Source of the DNA: Sphingomonas sp. CCH10-B3
Lineage (GTDB): Bacteria > Pseudomonadota > Alphaproteobacteria > Sphingomonadales > Sphingomonadaceae
NCBI RefSeq assembly: GCF_001556185.1
Contig: NZ_LSIJ01000028.1
Span: forward strand, 20,943 to 84,942
DNA length: 64,000 nt
Direction: 5' to 3'
Position 1 is the first letter of the stretch. Each line of letters opens with the position of its first letter. Both the position numbers and the translations under genes were made by a program. The notes beneath the pieces were generated by a model. It was given only the letters and a program-made list of their open reading frames with translations. It did no database searches and was not told the origin of the DNA. Positions 8,401 to 17,976 of the stretch are shown in pieces.

Positions 8401-9206
8401 CGCTCGCGCGCCATCGGATAGGTGCCGAGCAGCCGGACCCATTCGGCATGGAAGCCGAGTTCGCTGAGCGCGCGGTCGACCGCCGGGTCGCCGGGGCGGC
8501 CGATGAAATCGGCGTAAAATTCGGTCGCAGTAAAGCTTGCGCCGCGCTGATAGCTCTCGAGCTTGGTCATGTTGACGCCCGCCGTCGCGAAGCCGCCCAG
8601 CGCCTTGTAGAGCGCGGCGGGCGCATTCGGCAGCGCAAAGATCAGCGTCGTCACGAACGGCCCGTCGCCGTCGAGCGGGATTGCCTGCTGCGCGAGCAGC
8701 ACGAAGCGAGTCATGTTGTGCGCTTCGTCGGCGATATCCTCGACCAGCAGCTTCAGCCCATAGGTATCGGCAGCGATGGCGGGCGCGAGCGCCGCGACCC
8801 GCAGCCACTGGCGGCACTGGCCCAGTGCCTGTGGATGGCTGACCGCCTCGCGCACGTCACCGCGCGTGCCCAGCCCCATCATCGCGTAGCGAATCGGCAG
8901 GAAGAATTCGCCGATGATCGTCAGCCCCGATTCGGGCAGCAGGAAATGAATATCGGCAACGCGGCCGTGCAGCGAATTTTCGATCGGGATGATCGCCAGC
9001 TCGGCACTGCCCGATTGCACGGCCTCGATCGCGTCGTCGAAATCGAAACAGGGCAGCGGCAGGCCGTCCGGCACTGCCTGAAGGGCGGCGATGTGCGAAT
9101 TGGCGCCCGGCGCGCCCTGAAAGGCGACCGCGTGGGCAGGATCGGCAGCGGCGGCCGCGGTCATCGCGGCGACGATCGGGCGGGCGGGGGCGGGGAAGCG
9201 TTCCAT
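8397..9206 (-). CDS. pheA: Prephenate dehydratase
   Basis: Converts prephenate to phenylpyruvate in phenylalanine synthesis. The 269-residue monofunctional enzyme has the N-terminal AFQGAPGANSHIAA block, IPIENSLHGRV, and the catalytic Thr-Arg-Phe triad in NMTRFVLLA. A C-terminal ACT domain contains the Phe-binding LESYQRGASFTATEFYADF. I chose ATG 9206 (MERFPAPARP); the frame extends 18 codons upstream to 9260 without conserved sequence. There is no chorismate mutase domain fused here. A separate AroQ-type mutase is encoded at 50314-50592. It ends head-on against nudC with a shared CTAG. Confidence 0.95.
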   Translation of the reverse strand: MERFPAPARPIVAAMTAAAAADPAHAVAFQGAPGANSHIAALQAVPDGLPLPCFDFDDAIEAVQSGSAELAIIPIENSLHGRVADIHFLLPESGLTIIGEFFLPIRYAMMGLGTRGDVREAVSHPQALGQCRQWLRVAALAPAIAADTYGLKLLVEDIADEAHNMTRFVLLAQQAIPLDGDGPFVTTLIFALPNAPAALYKALGGFATAGVNMTKLESYQRGASFTATEFYADFIGRPGDPAVDRALSELGFHAEWVRLLGTYPMARER

Positions 9207-9314
9207 CTGCGGGCGGCGCTTATCCGCCCTTCGCAGATGCGGCAAGCGCTGCTTGCGCATGCCGGTCGGCGAACCTAAAGGGAGCGCAATTCACTTTCTG
9301 GGGCATGTCGGCAC

Positions 9315-9953
9315 ATGAGCTTTCGGACGAACATCATCGTGGGTTGGGTTCTGGCGGCGATCTTCGTCGGGCTGGGCCTGACGCTGGTCGCCGGGAAGAT
9401 TTACCACGCCGAGCGGCCCGAAAAGATGGGCTATCCGATCGAGGGCGTCGTCGAAGCGGCTGCCGAAGGCGCCGCGGCTGCGCCCGAAGTGCCGATCGCC
9501 AACCTGCTCGCGACGGCCGACGCTGCGAAGGGCGCCGAAGTCTTCAAGAAGTGCACCTCGTGCCACAGCATTGCCAATGGCGGCGCCAATGGCATCGGTC
9601 CGAACCTGTGGGGCATTGTTGGCAAGGGCATCGCTGCCCATGCCGGCTTCGCTTATTCGGACGTGCTGAAGGGCAAGGGCGGCACCTGGACCTTCGACGA
9701 GCTCAACAAGTGGCTCACCAACCCGAAGTCCTATGCGTCCGGCACTAAGATGAGCTTTGCTGGCCTTGCCAATCCGCAGGACCGCGCAAACGTGATCCTT
9801 TACCTCAACACGCAGGGCTCGAACCTGGCGCTGCCGACGCCTGAAGCGGCGCCGGCGGCTGCCCCCGCCGAGGGCAACAGCGCCGCGCCCGCTGGCGAGG
9901 GCAATGCGGCGGCGCCCGCCGCCGAAGGCAATGCCGCCGCACCCGCCAAATAA
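9315..9953 (+). CDS. Membrane-anchored cytochrome c (CycM type) with Ala/Pro-rich tail
   Basis: A 212-residue class I cytochrome c tethered by an uncleaved N-terminal membrane segment (about residues 7-27), as in CycM/c552 proteins that carry electrons from the bc1 complex to the aa3 oxidase. The heme site is CTSCH (Cys80, Cys83, His84), with the distal Met in GTKMSFAGL (about Met145). After the cytochrome fold the protein has a low-complexity tail made of repeats of the form EGN-(A/S)-AAPA. ATG 9315 puts the anchor at the N-terminus. It converges with the LOG gene. Confidence 0.9.
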   Translation: MSFRTNIIVGWVLAAIFVGLGLTLVAGKIYHAERPEKMGYPIEGVVEAAAEGAAAAPEVPIANLLATADAAKGAEVFKKCTSCHSIANGGANGIGPNLWGIVGKGIAAHAGFAYSDVLKGKGGTWTFDELNKWLTNPKSYASGTKMSFAGLANPQDRANVILYLNTQGSNLALPTPEAAPAAAPAEGNSAAPAGEGNAAAPAAEGNAAAPAK

Positions 9954-9963
9954 GCAATTCGCT

Positions 9964-9987
9964 GGGCGAGGGCGTCAGTCCTCGCCC
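9964..9987. terminator. GC-rich hairpin between convergent genes
   Basis: An 8-bp perfect inverted repeat (GGGCGAGG and CCTCGCCC) with an 8-base loop lies between the cytochrome c stop at 9953 and the stop region of the opposing LOG gene, which it overlaps. It could act as a bidirectional terminator. There is no T-tract on either side, so the call is tentative. Confidence 0.35.
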
Positions 9988-10874
9988 ATCGGGTCGCGCA
10001 CCATCGGGTCGGGCCGGTCGCGGTAGAATTCCTTGACATAATCCCACGCCTCTTCCGCGGTTTCGACGAAGCGGAAGATCTGCAGGTCGCGCGGCGAAAT
10101 CACGCCTTCCTCGCACAGCGCTTCGAAATTGACGACGCGGTTCCAGAAATCGCGGCCGAACAGCATCACCGGGATCGGGTCGATCTTGCCGGTCTGGATC
10201 AGCGTCAGCAGCTCGAACAGTTCGTCGAAGGTGCCATAGCCGCCGGGGAAGGCCGCGAGCGCGCGCGCGTGCAGCAGGAAATGCATCTTCCTGAGCGCGA
10301 AATAGTGGAACTGAAGGCTGAGCCGCGGCGTGACATAGGGATTGGGCGCCTGCTCGTGCGGCAGCACGATGTTGAGCCCGATCGATTCGGCGCCGACATC
10401 GCACGCACCGCGATTGGCGGCTTCCATGATCGACGGCCCGCCGCCCGAGCAGACGACGAACTGCCGCATGCCGTTGGCGTCGGGCGGCACCTGGCTCACG
10501 ATCTGGGCGAGCCGGCGCGCTTCGTCATAATAACGCGACTTAGCGACGAGGCTTTCGGCGATTTTTCGCGCCGCTTCGCCCTGGGCCACGTCCAGCATCG
10601 CTTGCGCCTTGGCGGGCTCGGGAATGCGCGCTGACCCATAGAAGACGAAGGTCGAGCCGATGCCGGCCTCGGCGAGCAGCAGTTCGGGCTTGAGCAGCTC
10701 GAGTTGAAACCGCACCGGCCGCAAATCTTCGCGGAGCAGGAAGTCCATGTCCTGAAACGCCAGCCGATAGGCGGGGTCTTCGGTCTGCGGGGTCTGGACG
10801 ATGCCGCGGGCGGTTTCGGCATCCTCGCTGGCGCGTGCAAAAACGCGCGGCGGAACTTTGGGGTCGCTCATCAC
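9975..10874 (-). CDS. LOG family protein (TIGR00730-like)
   Basis: A 299-residue Rossmann-fold protein of the LOG/lysine-decarboxylase-like family. Characterised relatives are cytokinin riboside 5'-monophosphate phosphoribohydrolases; bacterial members probably hydrolyse AMP or related nucleotides. The family signature PGGYGTFDELFE is intact, preceded by CSGGGPSIMEAANRGA and by a glycine-rich FVFYGSARI strand. The protein is longer than minimal LOG proteins (about 190 residues) because of an N-terminal extension of about 80 residues, as in the longer bacterial group. The physiological role here is not known. Confidence 0.85.
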   Translation of the reverse strand: MMSDPKVPPRVFARASEDAETARGIVQTPQTEDPAYRLAFQDMDFLLREDLRPVRFQLELLKPELLLAEAGIGSTFVFYGSARIPEPAKAQAMLDVAQGEAARKIAESLVAKSRYYDEARRLAQIVSQVPPDANGMRQFVVCSGGGPSIMEAANRGACDVGAESIGLNIVLPHEQAPNPYVTPRLSLQFHYFALRKMHFLLHARALAAFPGGYGTFDELFELLTLIQTGKIDPIPVMLFGRDFWNRVVNFEALCEEGVISPRDLQIFRFVETAEEAWDYVKEFYRDRPDPMVRDPMGED

Positions 10875-10910
10875 GCTGCCCTAACGGTTTTGCGGCCGAT
10901 TAGAAACGGA

Positions 10911-11567
10911 TCAGCGGCAAAAACCAGCGCGGTCATCTTCCAGATGGAGGTGGTTGTAATGCGCGGTGTTGTAATCGGGGCTCAGCACGGTGCCGAACCG
11001 TTTGCAGGCAGAGGCATGGATAACCTCGAAGAAGCGGCGCACATCGGGTTCGCTCGACCGCCAGCCCTTTTCCACGGTGATGCGTCGCCCGTCGGCAAGC
11101 ACGAAGCCGCTGACGTCGATCGCATTGCCGACTGCATGGCCCGACAGCCGGGTATAGGCGGTGGCCGTGCCGACGGTGTTGCGGCAGGCATAGCTGCCGA
11201 AGGTTTCGATCCGCACCAGATCGCTGCCGAGGATCTGGCGCGCGGCGGGCGCGAGCGCAAACCGTGCCCAACCGGTGAAGCGGCGTGCCAAGCCGCAGCG
11301 CATGCCCTTGATGCCTGTCACCGGCACGCCGATGTCGACCAGTTGCACCGCGCCGACGAGCGAACAGCCGCCGCCATAGTCGCGGTCGGGCAGCGCGTTG
11401 TAACGGACGTCAGCGCGCGCCAGATCGGCAAGACAGGCCTGCGTTTCGCGGCTGGTCGGCAGGCTGGCGGCGGCGGGGCGCGAGGCGGCAGGGCGCGCGG
11501 GCGGCGCACGATCGCTGCCGCCGCATCCGGCCAGGGCAAGCATCAGCAGGATCGCGGCACGGCGCAT
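10911..11567 (-). CDS. Extensin-like family lipoprotein
   Basis: A 218-residue exported protein with a lipoprotein signal (MRRAAILLMLALAGCGG, lipobox LAGC) and an extensin-like C-terminal domain (PF06904). Diagnostic blocks are LSGHAVGNAIDVSGFVLADG and the C-terminal HYNHLHLEDDRAGFC, whose His and Asp residues resemble the metal site of D-Ala-D-Ala carboxypeptidase-like (peptidase M15) proteins. A cell-wall hydrolase role is therefore plausible but unproven. I start at ATG 11567 because it begins the signal peptide; the frame is open upstream to 11675, overlapping the next gene. Confidence 0.8.
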   Translation of the reverse strand: MRRAAILLMLALAGCGGSDRAPPARPAASRPAAASLPTSRETQACLADLARADVRYNALPDRDYGGGCSLVGAVQLVDIGVPVTGIKGMRCGLARRFTGWARFALAPAARQILGSDLVRIETFGSYACRNTVGTATAYTRLSGHAVGNAIDVSGFVLADGRRITVEKGWRSSEPDVRRFFEVIHASACKRFGTVLSPDYNTAHYNHLHLEDDRAGFCR

Positions 11568-11632
11568 CGCAAGCGAGGATAGCGATGGAATTGGCCCCGA
11601 TGCAACGCACTGGCTCGCGGACGAGCGCAGGA

Positions 11633-12829
11633 TCAGACCGCCGCGCCCGCCGCTGCGCCGCTCGCCCAAGCCCATTGGAAGTTATAGCCGCCGAGCCACC
11701 CCGTCACATCGACTGCTTCGCCGATCGCATAGAGTCCCGGCACCTTGCGCGCCATCATCGTTTGTGACGACAAGCCGTCGGTCGAAATGCCGCCGACCGT
11801 CACTTCGGCCTTCGCAAAGCCTTCGGTGCCGCTCGGCTGAAAGCGCCAGTCCTTCAGCCGCCGCGCGGCGTCAGCGAGCACGCGGTCGGTAAGCCCGCCG
11901 AGCTCGCCCGCCAGCCCCAGCCGCTCTGCCAGTGCCTCGGCCAGACGGGCGGGGAGGGAGTCGGCAAGCGCAGCTTTCAGGCTCCCACGCGGGTGCGCGC
12001 GCTTGGCGGCAGTGAGCCAGTCGGGCGCGGCGTCGGGGACGAAATCGATCGCGACGGCCTCGCCGTGGCGCCAATAGCTCGAGGCTTGCAGGATGGCGGG
12101 GCCGGACAGGCCGCGGTGGGTAAACAGCGCCGCCTCGCGGAACGCTGCCTTGCCGGCGCGCGCGACGACGTCGGTCGCGACGCCCGAAAGCGCCGAAAAC
12201 AGCGCCTCGGCGCCGCCCAGCGTCAAGGGCACGAGCGCCGGGCGCGGCTCGACCACTTTCAACCCGAATTTGCGCGCGAGATCATAGGCAAAGCCCGTCG
12301 CGCCGAGCTTCGGGATCGCCGGACCGCCGGTCGCAATCACCAGTGCTGGGGCGGTATCGGTCCGCGTGCCGTGCACCACCGTGAAGCGGCCATCGGCATG
12401 CGCCACATCGCGGATCGCGCTGCCAAAGGCGAAATCGACGCCTGCGCATTCATCGACCAGCATCGCGACGATCTGCTTCGCCGATCCGTCGCAGAATAGC
12501 TGCCCGAGAGTCTTTTCGTGCCAAGCAATCCCATGCGCATCGACCAGCGCGATGAAATCCTGCGGGCTGTACCGCCCCAGTGCCGATTTGGCGAAATGCG
12601 GATTGGCCGAAATAAGCCGGTCGGGCGCCGCACCCAGATTGGTGAAGTTGCACCGCCCGCCGCCCGAAATCAGGATCTTGCGGCCCGGCTCTTGGTTGTG
12701 GTCGATCAGCAGCACCCGGCGCCCGCGCTGACGGGCAACGCGCGCGGCCATCATGCCCGCCGCACCCGCGCCGAGGACAATCACGTCATAAGGCGGCCGC
12801 GTGGCTATTCGGGTTTGCCCCAATACCAC
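11633..12829 (-). CDS. BaiN/HI0933-family FAD-dependent oxidoreductase
   Basis: A 398-residue flavoprotein of the HI0933/BaiN (RdsA) family. It has the N-terminal dinucleotide-binding motif VIVLGAGAAGMMAA, then GRKILISGGGRCNFTN, which is a family hallmark, and a C-terminal GEAVDVTGWLGGYNFQWAWASG block. BaiN itself acts on bile-acid intermediates, but most members have no proven substrate. GTG 12829 overlaps the end of the cytochrome b561 gene by 25 bases, which suggests coupled expression; the exact start is uncertain. Confidence 0.85.
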   Translation of the reverse strand: MVLGQTRIATRPPYDVIVLGAGAAGMMAARVARQRGRRVLLIDHNQEPGRKILISGGGRCNFTNLGAAPDRLISANPHFAKSALGRYSPQDFIALVDAHGIAWHEKTLGQLFCDGSAKQIVAMLVDECAGVDFAFGSAIRDVAHADGRFTVVHGTRTDTAPALVIATGGPAIPKLGATGFAYDLARKFGLKVVEPRPALVPLTLGGAEALFSALSGVATDVVARAGKAAFREAALFTHRGLSGPAILQASSYWRHGEAVAIDFVPDAAPDWLTAAKRAHPRGSLKAALADSLPARLAEALAERLGLAGELGGLTDRVLADAARRLKDWRFQPSGTEGFAKAEVTVGGISTDGLSSQTMMARKVPGLYAIGEAVDVTGWLGGYNFQWAWASGAAAGAAV

Positions 12830-13377
12830 ATTCGCTGCAGCTCGCGCTGACCGTCGAGGAACTGGTGCTTGAGCGCGCCCAGAATGTGCAGGCCGGCCAG
12901 CACATAGACGAGCTTGCCGATGACATCATGTGCCTCGCCAAAGCCATCGTGCACGGCGAGCTTGGTGGCCGGATCCAGCGCCATGATGAAGCCGATGCGC
13001 GGCCATTCGAACAGCCCGAAAAGGTACATCGGGTTCTCGGCAGCACCCTTCCACGCCGAATCCATGATCCAGCCAGTCAGCGGCATCGCGAAGATCAGCA
13101 CATAGAGCGCGATATGCGTCCAATGCGACAGCCGCACTTCCCAGGCCTTGTATCCGGTCGGCAGGGCAGGTGGCCGATGCGCAAACCGCCACAGCAACCG
13201 CATGATGGCCAGCCCCAGTACGGTGATGCCGACCGACTTGTGCAAGTTGATCAGCGGCCGGACCTGTTCGTCGGCGACGACTGGCCAGATCCATGTCAGC
13301 GCCAGATTGAGGATGATGCCGATCGCGACGAGCCAGTGGAAGGTGATGGCAAGGCTGGTGTAACGGCGGTCAATCAT
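12805..13377 (-). CDS. Cytochrome b561-type membrane protein
   Basis: A 190-residue integral membrane diheme cytochrome b of the bacterial b561 family (YodB/CybB type), which moves electrons between quinol and other carriers; some members are superoxide:ubiquinone oxidoreductases. Four hydrophobic helices are apparent. Likely heme-ligand His residues lie in TFHWLVAIG, INLHKSVG, LSHWTHIALY and LAGLHILGALKHQ. ATG 13377 (MIDRRYTSLAI) is preferred over a 26-codon extension to 13455 that has no membrane or conserved character. The downstream BaiN-like flavoprotein overlaps it, so the two may form a redox pair (inference). Confidence 0.85.
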   Translation of the reverse strand: MIDRRYTSLAITFHWLVAIGIILNLALTWIWPVVADEQVRPLINLHKSVGITVLGLAIMRLLWRFAHRPPALPTGYKAWEVRLSHWTHIALYVLIFAMPLTGWIMDSAWKGAAENPMYLFGLFEWPRIGFIMALDPATKLAVHDGFGEAHDVIGKLVYVLAGLHILGALKHQFLDGQRELQRMWYWGKPE

Positions 13378-13513
13378 TCGGGTCGCTCCACGTCCTGCCG
13401 CGACGCACCACTGGCGATTGCGGCAGGCAATCCTTACCTTTGGCTCGCCGAACATTCACCCCCATTTTGCGGGAAGTCCCTTGCCAGCGATTGCCCGCCT
13501 CTCCCGATCGCTA

Positions 13514-14929
13514 ATGGTTGAATCGCCGCGCCTTTCGCCGCGCCGCGCGCCGTGGCAGAGCTATGCCATCGGCGGTGGCGCGCTGGTCGTGCTGGTGCTG
13601 CTGACCGCGCAGGTGCTGTTTCGCAACAATCTGGCGGGCTGGTCGGTCGGAATCGCTTACATCGGGTACGATACCGCACTGTTGCTGTTCACTGCGCGCC
13701 ACGCCTGGACGCTGATGCGGCCAACCGAGCCCTTGCCCATGCCGGAAGTGCGGCCGACGCTGGGGGTGATCGTCGCCGCGCATAACGAAGCTGGCGTGCT
13801 GGCGGTCACCATCGGCGAACTGGCGGGAGCCGACGACCCGCCCGAGCTGATCCTGATCGCCGATGACGGCTCGACTGATGCGACGCCCGAGATGATGGCG
13901 CGCGAGTTCGAGCTTGAGCCGCCGCCGCTCGGCACGATCAGCGCACCGTCGCCGGTGCTGCCGAGCTTGCGCTGGCTGCGCGTGCCGCATGACGGCAAGG
14001 CGCGCGCGCTCAACGCCGCGATTGTCGAGGCCGATACCGAGATCGTGCTGACCGTCGATGCCGATACCCTGCTCGATCCCGGCGCGCTGGCGGCGATGCG
14101 TGCGGCGTTCGCGGCAGAGCCCGAGCTGGTCGCCGCCACCGGCGTGCTGACGCCGATCTGTGGGCCTTCACCCGCCGGGCGGCTGTTCCAGTGGTTCCAG
14201 AGCTACGAATATGTCCGCAACTTCCTGGGCCGCTATGCCTGGATGCAGGCGCACAGCCTGTTGCTGGTGTCTGGCGCGTTTGCGGCGTTCCGGCGCGAAG
14301 CACTCGTCGATGTCGGCGGCTTCGATCCCGCCTGTCTGGTCGAGGATTATGAGCTGATCCATCGGCTCCACCGGCATGCCGCCGACCATGGGCTCGACTG
14401 GCGCGTGCGCGTGGTCGGCGCGGCGCACGCCCGCACAGATGCGCCCGCCTCGGTCATCGGTTTTCTGCGGCAGCGGCGGCGCTGGTTCGGCGGGTTCCTC
14501 CAGACGCATTACTGGAACCGCGACATGATCGGGAACCGGCATTTCGGGATGCTCGGCACCGCGCACATGCCGGTCAAGACGCTCGATACGCTGCAACCGG
14601 TCGCGGGCGTCGCTGCCTTCCTCATCCTGATCGCGCTGCTGGCGACCGGGCAGTTCGTGATCGCGCTGCCGATCCTGATCATCATGATCGGCAAGATCCT
14701 GTTCGACTTGAGCTTCCTGATCTGGTCGCTGCGGCTCTATGCGCGCTGGACCGGGCAGGAACGCGGGCTGTCGGTGCGCGGCGCGCTGCTCGCGGCCGCG
14801 CTCGAGCCGTTCAGTTTCCAGCTGCTGCGCCATGCGGGCGCGCTGTGGGGCTGGCACGCATTCCTGACCGGGCGCGAGACCTGGGGGCGGCAGAAGCGCA
14901 CCGCGATCGAGGCAGTGGCGGCGGAGTAG
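13514..14929 (+). CDS. Family 2 glycosyltransferase, processive membrane type
   Basis: A 471-residue glycosyltransferase with an N-terminal pair of membrane helices, a GT-A catalytic domain and C-terminal helices, the arrangement of PgaC, NodC and HasA-type polysaccharide synthases. Motifs in order are VIVAAHNEAGVL, IADDGSTDATPE (first Asp pair), LTVDADTLLDP (DxD), LVEDYELIHRL (catalytic base region) and RQRRRWFGGF (QxxRW). The start at ATG 13514 is chosen over an open upstream extension. Neither a PgaB-like nor a BcsB-like partner is adjacent, so the polymer or glycoconjugate made is unknown. Confidence 0.85.
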   Translation: MVESPRLSPRRAPWQSYAIGGGALVVLVLLTAQVLFRNNLAGWSVGIAYIGYDTALLLFTARHAWTLMRPTEPLPMPEVRPTLGVIVAAHNEAGVLAVTIGELAGADDPPELILIADDGSTDATPEMMAREFELEPPPLGTISAPSPVLPSLRWLRVPHDGKARALNAAIVEADTEIVLTVDADTLLDPGALAAMRAAFAAEPELVAATGVLTPICGPSPAGRLFQWFQSYEYVRNFLGRYAWMQAHSLLLVSGAFAAFRREALVDVGGFDPACLVEDYELIHRLHRHAADHGLDWRVRVVGAAHARTDAPASVIGFLRQRRRWFGGFLQTHYWNRDMIGNRHFGMLGTAHMPVKTLDTLQPVAGVAAFLILIALLATGQFVIALPILIIMIGKILFDLSFLIWSLRLYARWTGQERGLSVRGALLAAALEPFSFQLLRHAGALWGWHAFLTGRETWGRQKRTAIEAVAAE

Positions 14930-14966
14930 CACGCAGCGCGCGCCTCGGTTCCGGCCATCCCTTCAT

Positions 14967-15058
14967 CCGTTTGCCCTGAGCCTGTCGAAGGGCCGTTCTT
15001 TCTTTTTCACTGGCGGGGCAGAAGAAGGACTTTGCTTCGACAGGCTCAGCACGAACGG
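14967..15058. repeat. Palindromic intergenic repeat, family A (copy 1)
   Basis: Two inverted arms of about 24 bases (left begins CCGTTTGCCCTGAGCCTGTC, right ends CAGGCTCAGCACGAACGG) flank a loop of about 40 bases containing GCAGAAGAAGGA. It lies between the glycosyltransferase gene and mntH. The same arrangement recurs at 19017-19107 and 26604-26694. Confidence 0.9.
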
Positions 15059-15092
15059 ATCATGGGTGATCGCACGCCGCTTAGCACTGGAG

Positions 15093-16442
15093 CTACAAAA
15101 ACCCAATCAGCAGCGTCGCGTTGAGCCCGATCACTATCGCTGCCACACCCCAGGCCGCGGCCTGAAGCCAGCGCGGGTTGGCGAAGTCGCCCATCACTGC
15201 GCGGTCGCTGGTGAAGGCGACGAGGGGCACGATCGCGAACGGCAGTTGCAGGCTCAGGATGACCTGACTCAGCACCAGCAGGCTGGTCGCGCCGCTGTCC
15301 CCCAGCCAGCCGACGACGACCACCGCCGGCACGATCGCGAGCAGCCGCGTCGCCAGCCGCCGCAACCAGACCGGCAGCTTCAGGTCGAGGAACCCTTCGG
15401 CGACGATCTGCCCGGCAAGCGTGCCGGTAATGGTCGAATTCTGCCCCGACGCCAGCAACGCCACCGCAAAGACGACGCTCGCCGCGCCCGCACCGAGCAT
15501 CGGGCTGAGCAGCCGGTAAGCCTGGTCGATATCGGCGACGTCGGTGCGCCCGGCCTGATGGAAGGTCGCCGCCGCCAGGATCAGGATCGCCGCATTGATG
15601 AACAGCGCGAGCCCCAGCGCGATCGTCGAATCGAGCACCGCGAGCTTGACCGCCTCGCGCTTGCCTGCCGCGTCGCGCGCGAAGGCGCGGGTCTGGACGA
15701 TCGACGAATGGAGATAGAGGTTGTGCGGCATCACCGTCGCGCCGAGAATGCCGATCGCGATGTAGAGCATCGCCGGATTGGTGACGATCTCGGGATGCGG
15801 GGCCAGCCCGGCGGCAATCGCCGCGACATCGGGTTGGGCGATGGCGAGTTCATAGGCGAAGCAACCCGCAATCACCACCAGCAGCGTGACGATGAACGCC
15901 TCGAGCAGCCGGAAGCCCCAGCTCTGGAGCGTCAGGATCAGCAGCACGTCGAACCCGGTCAGGATCACGCCCGCGACGAGCGGCAGCCCGAACAGCAGCT
16001 TCAGCGCAATCGCGGTGCCGAGCACTTCGGCAAGATCGCAGGCGATGATCGCCAGCTCGCACAGCACCCACAGCGTCAGGTTGACCGGCCGTGGGTAGCG
16101 CGCGCGGCACGCCTGGGCGAGGTCCATGCCGCTGGCGATGCCGAGCCGCGCGGCGAGCGCCTGCAGCAGCATCGCCATCAGATTGGCGAGCAGAATTACG
16201 GCGAGCAGCCGGTAACCGAACGCCGATCCGCCGGCGATGTCGGTCGCCCAGTTGCCGGGGTCCATATAGCCGACCGCCACCAGATAGCCCGGACCTGAAA
16301 AGGCGAACAACCGCCGCCAGAAGCTGATGGTTGAGGGCGGAACGGCGACGCTGCGGTAGCTCTCGCTGAGCGAAGGACGCGGCGGCACCAGCTCGGCGCT
16401 CACGCCGACGGTTTCATGCGCAAAGGGCGGAGGCGGCGCCAT
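15093..16442 (-). CDS. mntH: Nramp-family divalent metal (Mn2+) transporter
   Basis: A proton-coupled manganese/iron importer of 449 residues with about eleven membrane helices. The Nramp metal-binding motifs are present: [10 protein letters not shown] in helix 1 and [11 protein letters not shown] in helix 6. A conserved [16 protein letters not shown] block follows. The N-terminal 40 residues before the first helix are longer and more Pro/Ser-rich than usual, but ATG 16442 is the only good start nearby. It is a single gene with palindromic repeat A beyond its 3' end. I could not recognise a MntR, Mur or Fur operator upstream. Confidence 0.92.
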   Translation of the reverse strand: MAPPPPFAHETVGVSAELVPPRPSLSESYRSVAVPPSTISFWRRLFAFSGPGYLVAVGYMDPGNWATDIAGGSAFGYRLLAVILLANLMAMLLQALAARLGIASGMDLAQACRARYPRPVNLTLWVLCELAIIACDLAEVLGTAIALKLLFGLPLVAGVILTGFDVLLILTLQSWGFRLLEAFIVTLLVVIAGCFAYELAIAQPDVAAIAAGLAPHPEIVTNPAMLYIAIGILGATVMPHNLYLHSSIVQTRAFARDAAGKREAVKLAVLDSTIALGLALFINAAILILAAATFHQAGRTDVADIDQAYRLLSPMLGAGAASVVFAVALLASGQNSTITGTLAGQIVAEGFLDLKLPVWLRRLATRLLAIVPAVVVVGWLGDSGATSLLVLSQVILSLQLPFAIVPLVAFTSDRAVMGDFANPRWLQAAAWGVAAIVIGLNATLLIGFL

Positions 16443-16504
16443 GTCATTCTATGTGGGGCAAAAGCATCTCGATACAAACCCCCGTGTCCGGCATCGTTCC
16501 GAAA

Positions 16505-17383
<879 letters not shown>

Positions 17384-17430
17384 GCTGTTACTCCGAAAGA
17401 AGACCGACCCGCCAGATAAGGACATTGCCG

Positions 17431-17838
17431 ATGCGGTTGATTGCTGCCCTTGCGCTGCTGACGCTGCCTGCCGCCGCTCATGCCGCCGAGCCGATCACAG
17501 GGCAATGGCTGACGAAGGAGGGCAAGGCAATTGTCGCGATCGCGCCGTGCGGCAAGGGCGTGTGCGGTCACATCGCCAAGGTGCTGAAGCCCAATCCGGG
17601 CGGGCGCGGCGTCGACGAGCGCAACCCCAACCCGGCGCTGCGCAACCGGCCGATCGTCGGCCTGCCGATCCTGACCAATTTTACCGATGCCGGCCGCGAC
17701 TGGCGCGGGCGCATCTATGATCCGGAAGGCGGCAAGGAATATCGCTCGATCCTGAAACGGCTGCCCGACGGCAGCCTGCAAGTGCAGGGCTGCATTGCCT
17801 TTTTCTGCCAGACGCAGACCTGGAAACCGGCGCGGTAG
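17431..17838 (+). CDS. DUF2147 exported protein
   Basis: A 135-residue secreted protein with a signal peptide (MRLIAALALLTLPAAAHA) and a DUF2147 domain: ITGQWLTKEGKAIVAIAPCG, NFTDAGRDWRGRIYDPEGG and LQVQGCIAFFCQTQTW, with four Cys residues that could form disulfides in the periplasm. DUF2147 proteins are lipocalin-like small envelope proteins without an established activity. ATG 17431 starts the signal peptide; an open upstream extension overlaps mtnP, which is divergent. Confidence 0.85.
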   Translation: MRLIAALALLTLPAAAHAAEPITGQWLTKEGKAIVAIAPCGKGVCGHIAKVLKPNPGGRGVDERNPNPALRNRPIVGLPILTNFTDAGRDWRGRIYDPEGGKEYRSILKRLPDGSLQVQGCIAFFCQTQTWKPAR

Positions 17839-17870
17839 GGCGGGATGCCGCTCGCCGGGATCTAACCCGT

Positions 17871-17949
17871 CCCGTTCGTGTCGAGCGAAGTCGACACAGC
17901 TTGCGCGCGGCTTCTGGCCTGTTTCTCGACTGCGATTAAAACAAGCGCG
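17871..17949. repeat. Palindromic repeat, family B (copy 1, degenerate)
   Basis: Left arm CCCGTTCGTGTCGAGCGAAG and a decayed right arm (GTTTCTCGACTGCGATTAAA then ACAAGCG) match the better-preserved family B copies at 37072, 39508 and 47488. It lies between DUF2147 and the AlkA-like gene. Confidence 0.75.
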
Positions 17950-17976
17950 GGGAAAAAAACATGCCCCGACGCCCGC

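Noticed and set aside
14967..15058. The repeats considered as a CRISPR array or IS ends
   Set aside because: Copies are scattered singly over tens of kilobases with no regular spacers, no cas genes and no transposase or target-site duplication that I can see.
15066..16298. A plus-strand open frame rich in Arg, Gln and Asp opposite mntH
   Set aside because: It is antisense to a clear Nramp transporter. Such His/Gln/Arg-rich shadows are typical opposite hydrophobic membrane proteins in GC-rich DNA.
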